This document shows positions 50,173-58,368 of a DNA stretch of 64,000 nucleotides, one piece after another; the stretch's first letter is position 1, and every line of letters starts with the position of its first letter. Source of the stretch: Hyaloraphidium curvatum (Eukaryota > Monoblepharomycota > Hyaloraphidiomycetes > Hyaloraphidiales > Hyaloraphidiaceae). A program made the translations under genes and the position numbers. The stretch is taken from positions 186,001-250,000 of the forward strand of contig JAIVFI010000005.1 in the NCBI GenBank assembly GCA_025558095.1, read 5' to 3'. The notes beneath the pieces were generated by a model that did not search any database, had not been told where the DNA came from, and was given only the letters and a program-made list of their open reading frames with translations.

Positions 50173-51525
50173 ATGGCCGCCCTGCGCTCGCCGCAGCTGC
50201 CCCTCGCGGCGCCGCAGCCCGACGCCGACCCGCTCGACGACATGGACGTCGACGCCGGCGCTGAGACCGAGACGGAGGAGGACGGCGACGCGACCGAGGA
50301 GGACGAGGAGCCGCTGCGCGAGCCCGACGAGGGCACCGCCGAGGGCACCTCGCTCAAGGAGGCGCACCTGCTGAGCATGCTGCAGCGCCGCCGCGGCGAC
50401 GCTCAAGCAAACGGCCACGCGGGGCTGCCGCCGCCCGCACCGGCGCACCCCGCAAGGCCGCCGCCGGTGCCGGTGCCCCCCCGCCAGCGGCGCCTCTCGC
50501 AGCCGCCCGTCTTCTCGCCCTACCCCGCGCCCAACGCATCCCCCGCCGCAAACGGGCACTTTGCCTCGGTGCCCAACGGCGTCTCCTTCTTCCCCCCGCC
50601 CCGCGCCCCGCACGCGACCGCCAACGCCTCGCCGGCAATGCTCCCCGTCAGCACGGCCTACGGCTCGGTCACGTCGATCGCCAGCGTCGAGTCCATCCGC
50701 GAGCTGGAGATGTCTATCTTCGGCACCGAGATCGACGGGAGCGCCGCGACGAGGGTGCAGTCGGAACGGTCGCGGGCGGCGCCGGCGCCCTTTTCGCTGG
50801 GCACGTGGGAGGGCGAGGGGCTCGAGGACGGCGGGTCGGACGCCGAGACGGAGGAGGAGGACTTTTCGGACGAGGAGAGCGAGGAGGAGGAGGAGGATGC
50901 GGGACCGGGCGGCGGGCCGGTACGCGCGAAGAGGTCGCCGATGATGGTCGCCACAGGGTCGGACCCGACGCGGAGGTACATCTGCCCGCAACCGGGGTGC
51001 GGCAAGGTGTACAAGAACCCTGGTGGGTGGTTGCCCGCCCCGCTGCTGTGCACCGTTGCTCATCTTTCTGTCATTCAGGCGGCCTCAAGTATCACCTCGC
51101 GCACGGTCACGCGGTCTACAAGCCCTACAAGTGCTGCGTCGAGGACTGCGGCAAGCGGTACCGCAACAGCGGCGGCCTCAAAGTGAGCCTTCCCAACTGT
51201 CTGCAGCCCATCTCGCTCGCTGACGCCTTGCCCGCAGTACCACCTCGAGCACGCGCACCCCGCTGTCTTCCTCTCCATGCGCAAGGTCAACGCGGCCGGC
51301 AAGCCCAAGATCGACCTCAGCGCGTGCTACGACAGCGGCACGAAGCCCCAACCGCAGCCGCCCAAGCCCGAGAAGTCCCCCCGCGCGCGCGGGACGCCTT
51401 GGGGTTCGCCCCCGGCGCTGTCGACGCTCTCGGTGGGGTCGGCGCCGCGGCGCGGGGGTGCGGTGCCCGTGGCGCTGCCGAGGCAGGGGTACTTCCCCGG
51501 CGGCGTGGCGAGGAGCGTGCACTAG
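50173..51525 (+). CDS. SFP1-like two-finger C2H2 transcription factor
   Basis: Three exons, 50173-51022, 51079-51182 and 51238-51525, 413 residues. The first 280 residues are acidic and Pro-rich with no fold, including long Glu/Asp runs (EEEDFSDEESEEEEED). Then two C2H2 fingers are built across the two introns: YICPQPGCGKVYKNPGGLKYH with a His pair, and PYKCCVEDCGKRYRNSGGLK joined to YHLEHAH. The pattern KxYKNxxGLKYH in both fingers is that of Sfp1/JAZF1-type factors, which control ribosome-biogenesis genes in yeast. Both introns fall inside finger loops at near-equal positions, suggesting finger duplication. The C-terminus is basic and Pro-rich. Target genes are unknown. Confidence 0.88.
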
Positions 51526-51805
51526 CGCTCCCCCTTCTTCGGATCTGTTTCGACGGCTGTCGCTCTCTTTCGGACCGGGTGGACCGGCCTGTTTCTGACT
51601 TCTTGCTTCCCTCGCGGCGAGGGAAACGTACATACAACCATACCGCGCGCCGTGGGCGCGGGCGCGGGGCTTAATCCTTGGCGGCGACGGTGGACGGACG
51701 GTGCTCTTTGGCGGCGTGCTCTCTGGCGTGGGATCCCGGCGGATGTCTTCTTGATCGTTGGGACGGAATACATGGCGGATGGAGGATGACTCGTGCCCCG
51801 GGAGG

Positions 51806-52759
51806 TCAGTCCGCCGGGTCCATCGTGCCCGCCTTGAGCGGCCGCATTTTGGAGAAGTCGACCGCGACCTCCCTGGTTTTGCGGAACCAGGCCGAGTGGA
51901 TGTCGATCGCCACGAGCTCCTCGCGCAGCCCGTGGGCGTCCCTGAAGTCGGTCCACGCCCGCATGGCGAAGGGGTGGGACACGACGTCGTCGAAAATGAC
52001 GAACCCGCCCGCCGGAACGAGCTCGTAAAGCTCGAACAGTGCGTCGCGGTAGGATTGGTAAAAGTTGCCGTCCACGCGGAGCACGGCCAGCTTCCCGCGG
52101 TGGCGTTCCCGGAAGCGGGGCAGGGTCTCGTTGAACAGCCCCCTGTGGAAGTGCACGCGGGCGTCGAGCAGGCCGTAGCGCTCAAAGGTTGTCCTCACGG
52201 ACTCCTCAGCAACCGCGAGGTACGGCCCGAACTCGTTGTATCCGGGGAGCGTCTCGAAGGCGTCGAAGACGTGCACGTCTCTGTCCCGCTCGCCCAGAGA
52301 ATCGAGCACGCCCTTGGCGAAGATGCAGGTGCCGCCCCGCCAAACGCCCAGCTCGGCGAACCCGCCCGCGACCCCGTCGGCGACGGCGCGTTCCAGAAGC
52401 TCCCGCACGTTGTCCAGCCGCAAGTGACCAACCATCGTCTGCGCCAGAGGCGGCCAATCGTTGCCGATGAGCCGCTTCGAGTGGTTGTAAGGCCCCGCGG
52501 TGCAAGCGTTACAGTTCGGCTGTCCCCCGAAGCACGAGCCGGCCTCTTGATGCAGCGAGCCCGTGAGCGCCCACTTCAAGAGGCGCAGGTAGCTGTCCCT
52601 CGTGTCCGGCGCCGAAGACCGCGAAGTTCGGAAAGGGTCGTCCCCCGAGAAGCGGGACGACAGGGCGAGGAGCAATAGCACGGTTGCGACGCCGGCCGAG
52701 GCCAGCTTCCACGCGGCGGCGGACATTGCAGGCATGCTTCCGTCTGCTCGGCCGTGCAT
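51806..52759 (-). CDS. Membrane-anchored TylF/MycF-like O-methyltransferase
   Basis: Single exon of 317 residues from the ATG at 52759. A membrane anchor (WKLASAGVATVLLLLALSS, residues 17-35) is followed by a lumenal stalk with Cys residues and then the methyltransferase: GGFAELGVWRGGTCIFAKGVL (SAM-binding), DVHVFDAFETLPG, VHFHRGLFNETLP, LAVLRVDGNFYQSYRDAL and GGFVIFDDVVSHP. This is the macrocin/TylF family, which in bacteria methylates sugar hydroxyls of antibiotics using a divalent metal. In this topology it would work in the secretory pathway, perhaps on glycan sugars, which is inference. It starts 150 bases from the divergent gene. Confidence 0.83.
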   Translation of the reverse strand: MHGRADGSMPAMSAAAWKLASAGVATVLLLLALSSRFSGDDPFRTSRSSAPDTRDSYLRLLKWALTGSLHQEAGSCFGGQPNCNACTAGPYNHSKRLIGNDWPPLAQTMVGHLRLDNVRELLERAVADGVAGGFAELGVWRGGTCIFAKGVLDSLGERDRDVHVFDAFETLPGYNEFGPYLAVAEESVRTTFERYGLLDARVHFHRGLFNETLPRFRERHRGKLAVLRVDGNFYQSYRDALFELYELVPAGGFVIFDDVVSHPFAMRAWTDFRDAHGLREELVAIDIHSAWFRKTREVAVDFSKMRPLKAGTMDPAD

Positions 52760-52909
52760 GATTGTCCTCAGCCTGCGCTCCAAGCCTGTGGGCGAATACT
52801 TCGCAGGGACAGCAACTGATGGGGAACGGAACGAACGAGTGGAACCCGCCCACCGAAAATGTCGCCGCCGCCGCGCGTTCGTCTCGTCGGCCCTGCTTTC
52901 CTATGCGTG

Positions 52910-53749
52910 ATGCCGTTCCACGCGTCGCCCGATGCGCCCGATGCCGACGACGCCGAGACGCCCCGGGACGCTGGCCCCACTTGGTTCCAGGGGATCCTTC
53001 TGTTCGGGACCGCGCCCGGGGCGCCGGCACGGCAGATTGGTGTGATGGGCGTGCCCGCGAAGGAGGCGAGGGAGTTCCACCCGTGCTGCTTCCCCGCCGG
53101 CGGTGGGTGGTCTTACGGGCAGGCCTTGGCCACAGACTGACGGCGTCTCCCCATCGAAACAGACCCGCCGAGCTTCTACGACGTGACCTTTGCCGACTTC
53201 GTCACCGGCGCCCGATGGACTGTTCCCGGCGTGGGCAGGCGGAGCGGGCGGGGGGACTACGTGGAGCTGAGCACGCGCCTGGAGGACTGGACGGAGCACG
53301 ACCACGCGTGCGACCACGCCCACGGGCCGGGCGACCACAGGCACGGGCCCGAGTGCGGGCAGCCGGCGGGACACTCCCATGGCGGCGGTGCTGGGGCCTC
53401 GGTTGGGGTCGCGGAGGCCAAGGCCTCTTCCCGAGGAAGCGCCCCCGCGGCCAAGAGCCCAAAATCGAAGGACTCCCGAAACGGAAGATCCGAATCGGAC
53501 TACCGCGAATCCGTCTCCTTCGACAGCGGCTCCGACTCGGACTCGGACGCGTGGACCTCGGCCTCGGAAGAATATGAGCCGAAGCCCCCCCCCCGTGCCC
53601 CCTCCAGTACCTCCTTCTCGTTCGAGACCACGGAAATCAAGGTCGGCACCGACGCCGAGAGGCACGTGCGGAAGTTCTTCCCGAAGCTGCAGTACGACGA
53701 GGACGTGCTGGTGTTGGTCGGCAGGGCGAAGCTGGAACTGGGGTACTGA
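52910..53749 (+). CDS. Unknown protein with His-rich metal-binding stretch
   Basis: Two exons, 52910-53102 and 53163-53749, 259 residues; an in-frame ATG at 52859 could add 17 residues. The N-terminal part has WFQGILLFGTAPG, VPAKEAREFHPCCFPAG and, across the splice, SFYDVTFADFVTGARWTVPG and YVELSTRLEDWT. Next comes a His-rich run (HDHACDHAHG, GDHRHGPEC, GHSHGGG) of about 30 residues with Cys, a likely zinc, nickel or copper binding stretch. Then a Ser/Asp-rich acidic region and a C-terminal block (TTEIKVGTDAERHVRKFFPK, DEDVLVLVGRAKLELGY). No family is recognised. Absence of a membrane span argues against a metal transporter; a metal store or chaperone is possible. Confidence 0.6.
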
Positions 53750-54086
53750 GCGGCAGAGGAGTCTGGGACGGTCATCTACCCGATTGGAGCTCGGACGCAT
53801 GGATTGACGACTGTTAGGTTCTCTCTTGCGCGGTTTGAGCGTGGACTGTAGGCACGGGGCGTTGGGAATGAAAAGCGACGAGGGCGAGAGCTGCCCGAAG
53901 CTGGACCTGGTTCAATGTAAAGCAGATGAGCGTTTGTAACGTAACTCGTGATTGAAGATGCGGGCCGCCTGATTTGCTAGGAGAACGAAGGAGCTTTTTC
54001 GGTTGGGGATTGTCACCCTTTTGCTCGCCACCTGGAAAGAGTCGTGTTCTGCAACCCATACTTCCTTCCCTGCCGCCGAAGCAAAC
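53750..54086. other. Intergenic region upstream of the acyl-CoA dehydrogenase
   Basis: About 340 bases of lower GC content. It contains the 3' end of the His-rich-protein gene and the promoter of the next gene. No exon, repeat or RNA was recognised. Confidence 0.45.
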
Positions 54087-56129
54087 ATGTCCGTCGCGCA
54101 GGCCGAGAAGAAGAACATGTGGGCCGGATTCGCCGCGGCGGCGGCGCGATGCGGGGCGACTGACGCGTCCTTCCGCGGATGTCTCCCATTCGTAGCTTCG
54201 GCACCGGAGTGTGGCCCTGGGACTGTCAGTACCTCCGACCTGCTTCGCCGCGGAGCATCCTTTCTCATTTTCTTTGCCTCAAACCTTTTGCCGCGCACGA
54301 TCATCGCTTTGCGCTGCCCCGACATCCTGCCACGCACGCCCGCCGTCACCAGACTACGGCGTGTCTGCCTCCATCACCGACAGGGCCAAGGAAGCTTACA
54401 AAACGCTGGTTGAATTCGTAGAACACGATTGGAAAATAATCTTGCGTTATTCTTCCCGGATGCGGTGTCTGACTCGTTGCCCTTCAACAGCATCCCCGCC
54501 GAGAAGGTGTATGCAGCCCAGCTCGGCATCGGCGAGAAGCGCTTCGCCGTCGTGCCCCCCGTCATCGATGAGCTCAAGGCCAAGGCCAAGTCGCTGGGGC
54601 TATGGAACATGTGGGAACGAGACGGCGGATCGGTGTCCCTGCGGCGCTGATTTTTGCTTCTCCTCGTGTCCCAGGTTCATGACCGTCGACTACAGCCGCG
54701 AGTACGGCGTGCCCGGCCCCGGCTTTACCACCCTGGAGTACGCCATCATGTGCGAGGTGCTCGGGCAGTCGTCGCTCGCCCCCGAGGCGACCAACTGCGC
54801 CGCCCCCGACACGGGCAACATGCACGTCATCGCGAGGTTCGGCAACGCGGAGCAGAGGCAGAAGTGGCTCGTGCCGCTCATGAACGGCGACATCCGCTCG
54901 GCCTTGTGGGTTTCTTGCTGCCCGAGCGGGAAGCCTCCTGACCGACCGGTCCTCGCATTCCCCAGCGCCATGACCGAGCCCGCTGTGGCTTCCTCCGACG
55001 CTACCAACATTTGCGCGAGCGTCAAAAAGGACGGCGACTACTACGTCATCAACGGGCGCAAGTGGTGGACCTCGGGCTTCCCCGACCCGCGCTGCAAGAT
55101 CATGGTCTTCGTTGGGCAGACCAACCCCGACAGCAATGACAAGTACTCCCGCCAGACGGTCCTGCTGGTCGAGAAGGACCTCCCTGGCGTCAAGCTCGTC
55201 CGCAACCTTACTGTATTGGGTTACGATGATGCGTGGGTTGCTTACCGAGTTTCTGGGGGTGGTTGCCCGGGTGACCTTTTGTGATCCCCCACCCAGGCCC
55301 CACGGCCACAGCGAGGTGCTCTTCGAGAACGTCAGGGTGCACAAGTCGAACCTCGTTGCCGGCGAGGGCCGCGGTTTCGAGGTGCTCCAGGGCCGTCTGG
55401 GGCCCGGCCGCATCCACTACGGTGGGTCGGTGGTCATTGGGTGTGCCGACTCGCCGCTCACTGAAAGCTCCCTTTTCACAGGTATGCGCGCCCTGGGCAG
55501 GGCTGAGCGCGTGTTCGACCGCATGCTCGTCGAGGCCACCAAGACGGACCGTCGCCCCTTCGGCAAGATCAAGGCCGAATACGGCGGGACTCAGACCATG
55601 ATCGCCGAAGCCCGCATGGCATGTCTCGGTGGACTTCGCGCTGCCTGCAAGCTGACACACATCGGTACAGAACATCACCGCCGCCCGCGGGCTCGTGCTG
55701 CAGGCTGCCGACGCGATCGACAAGAAGGGCCCCAAGGGCGCTCAGCGTGAGATCGGCATGGTGGGTTCGACGACCACCGACTTGAACGTCCAACTGACGG
55801 AACTCCCTTCAGGTCAAGGTGTTCGTGCCCCGTGTGGTGCAGGAAATCGTCGACCAGGCCATCCAGCTCGCCGGCGGCGGCGGTGTCTCGCAGGAGTACG
55901 AGCTCGCCTACGCCTTCCACACGACCCGCGCCGAGCGCCTCGGTGACGGACCCGGTATGTTTCTGTGCCGTTCTTGCTTCCGCCGCCGAGCTCACCTCTG
56001 CATGGGACAGACGCAGTGCACCTGTGGCAGCTGGCCCGCCGCGAGCTCGCGCGCGCTGCCGAGGTCACCGAGAAGGTCACCAAGCGCAAGGAGCGCGAAG
56101 TGGCCATGTTGAACAAGTACCGCCTGTAG
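54087..56129 (+). CDS. Acyl-CoA dehydrogenase family protein (ACAD10/11-like)
   Basis: Ten exons; exons 2-10 are 54353-54431, 54491-54610, 54675-54905, 54966-55232, 55297-55421, 55482-55618, 55671-55760, 55813-55954 and 56011-56129. Exon 1 starts at 54087 but its end is not settled. Motifs: IPAEKVYAAQ, EYAIMCEVLGQS, EATNCAAPDTGNM, MTEPAVASSDATN, NGRKWWTSG, GYDDAPHGHSEVLF, EGRGFEVLQGRLGPGRIHYG and RLGDGPDAVHL, following the ACAD10/11 branch that acts on longer or 4-hydroxy acyl-CoAs. It lacks the kinase domain of animal ACAD10/11. A possible peroxisomal signal is not seen (ends KYRL). Two introns need unusual borders: 55619-55670 reads GC-AG, and 54432-54490 fits only as GA-AG. Confidence 0.87.
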
Positions 56130-56280
56130 ACCACTGGTCTCTTGATGGATTAGATGCTGGTTTTCCCGACAGTCTATGCGCGTGATGCCCGACGCCGGAT
56201 TTGTCTAATTGCTGCTCGAACAGTGCCAAAGTCGCATCTTCCCTCGCCGCCTCCATCCTTCACCGCGCTCGCGGAGCGCA

Positions 56281-58078
56281 TCACGACCCCCTCTTTGCCG
56301 GGTTCGTGTACGCCCAGATCTTGCCGTCGCACGAGTAGCGGACGTCCTCGGCAAAGGTGACGGAGTCCATCGGGAAGTCCCGCATGAAGTGCTCGCGGAT
56401 CGGGTCGTACGTGATCAGGTAGCTGGCGTTGCCGCGCTCCTCGACCTTGGCCTCCTCGAAGTGCTGGGGGCGGCGCGGGTCAGCTCCGTCGGAGCGATCG
56501 CCCGCGGCTTGCTTACCGAGACCATCTTGAGCCGGGGCATGCGGCGGAACATCTCCGCGTTGAAGGACTGCCGCCACCAGCTCTGCTTCAGGGCCAGCTC
56601 CCCGGGCCCGGGAGGCACGCCGGAGTAGAACACGGCGCCGGATTCGGGAACGGCGAGTGGTTTCCTGTAGCGCTCGGCAAACATCGCTGCGGAGACAAGA
56701 GTTGGACTGCGATCGGATTCGTCCGCAAGCGAAACCCACCGTAGAAATCCCACTGGGGCTGACCGTAAAGCTGAGACAGCGTCGAGTTGCCAAAGATGAC
56801 GGATTCAAAGTAGCCAGGGGGGGTGACCTTGTTGACGATTTCGGGCCAGGTGTCGCCAAACCAGTCTGCGGAAACAACGTCAGCCATCAAGAAGGATGCA
56901 TGGCTGCGGACGACCCACAGTTGGACATGGCGACCCAGTCAACGTACTGCTCGCCGGGCCAGTACGGCGTGTATGGGTCGTCCTGCTCGTCGACCTTGCC
57001 GTCCTTGTTGGTGTCGAGCGCCCTCCACTCGGCCGAGGTGTTGGCCGGCGTGTAGATCGAGGGCGAGTACGGGTATCCGGCGCCCATGTTGGGCGCCCAC
57101 GCAAGCGCCGTCAGGTTAGTCACGGAGCGGATGAATCCGGAGAGCTTGCGGAAGGTGCGGACGAAGGCCAAGGGCCGCTGGCCGTACGGGTTCCAGTCTG
57201 CGGATGACAGCCTTTAGTTCCGATCGAGATTGAAATGCATCTGCTGCTCACTTCCGTTCATTTCGTGGGCTGGTTGGCGACGGCGGCGAAAACGGAGGAA
57301 GCGTGAGCTATCGACGACAGGGCAACCGCAGGCCAGCGGACGCACCGAAACGCAGGAAAACGGGGATGCCGAAAACGTAGTTGACATCCCTCATCTGCTC
57401 CGCGAATCCCCGCCAGATTCTATCAGGAATCTGGTCGAGCGCATTGTCGGGCATGAGGGCGATCTGGAGCATGCTGGCCGAGATGCGCTTCCCGCCCTCC
57501 TGGGCCTGCTTCTTGAGCTCCGAAGCGTACCACGCAACCATGTCGCGCTCCCAGGTTTCGTTGGAGATGTGGATCCAGGCGCCGATCATCATGGGCCGGT
57601 GTTCCATGCGCGCCTCGATCTGGGCTGCGGTGTCCTTGGACCAGTCGATCGAGAAGCCGATGTAGGGCTTGTTCCAGGGCTGTTCGAGCCGCTGGTAGTC
57701 GCCGTATGCTGCGTCGTACGTGAAGGAGCAGTCCGGCACCTCGGAATTGTTTGCCGACGGCTTCCAGATGATGACGGGAGCATTGTTCGCAAGGGCCTCG
57801 TTGCGCAGCACCACCAGCTGCCACACCGTCAGGCCTATCCAGGTGGCCGCCAGGCTGAAGGCGACCAGGATTTTGACCAGCAGCATGGCGTCGTCGACGC
57901 TCTTCTGCCACCGGATGCGCTCCTCCCGCTTCGCGTACTGCGACACGGTCGGCGACACGCCGGCATCGTCCGCGGCCTTCGAGGCGCGCCTGCGGGCGTC
58001 ACCCATGCCGCCCACGGTGTTGCGCTCGACGCCGGGCGGCGCCAACATGGCGGGGTCCTGCTCGCCGTCGGCCTTCAT
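56281..58078 (-). CDS. Membrane-anchored GH26-type glycoside hydrolase, copy 2
   Basis: Six exons: 57346-58078, 57252-57269, 56919-57197, 56740-56865, 56517-56686 and 56281-56463 (502 residues). A cytosolic basic start, one membrane span (residues 65-92) and a short stalk precede the catalytic domain, so topology matches copy 1. The acid/base Glu247 is in AHEMNG, coded by an 18-base microexon; NWNPYGQRP, AWAPNMG, a DTNKDGKVDEQDD calcium-loop-like insert, YVDWVAMS and the nucleophile Glu400 in VPESGAVFY follow. Relative to copy 1 it has no Thr-rich stalk. The last exon ends CDGKIWAYTNP. Shared and differing intron positions show an old duplication. Start at 58078 is the first ATG; a frame upstream is open. 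Confidence 0.85.
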
Positions 58079-58368
58079 CGGGGGATCGGGCGTGCGGGGT
58101 TGTTTGGGGTGCCCCGGCAAGACCGGGCGGGGCGCGGCGGCGGGCGGGCTGCGCGCCTGAATGGAACTGCTCCGTCGCGCTAGACGGCCGGCATGCGGCG
58201 GCCCGACGGGGCGGAATGCGTTGTTGCTTTGGGAGTCCGTCCAAACACGGTGTTGTGCCAGCCACCGAGAGCGGGGGTTCGCGGGCGCTAACCTCGCGCA
58301 ACTACGCGAAAAAAGCTAGCCCGCTCCCACAAGCCGGGACAACCGTCACACGCAAGCCCGCACTCACG

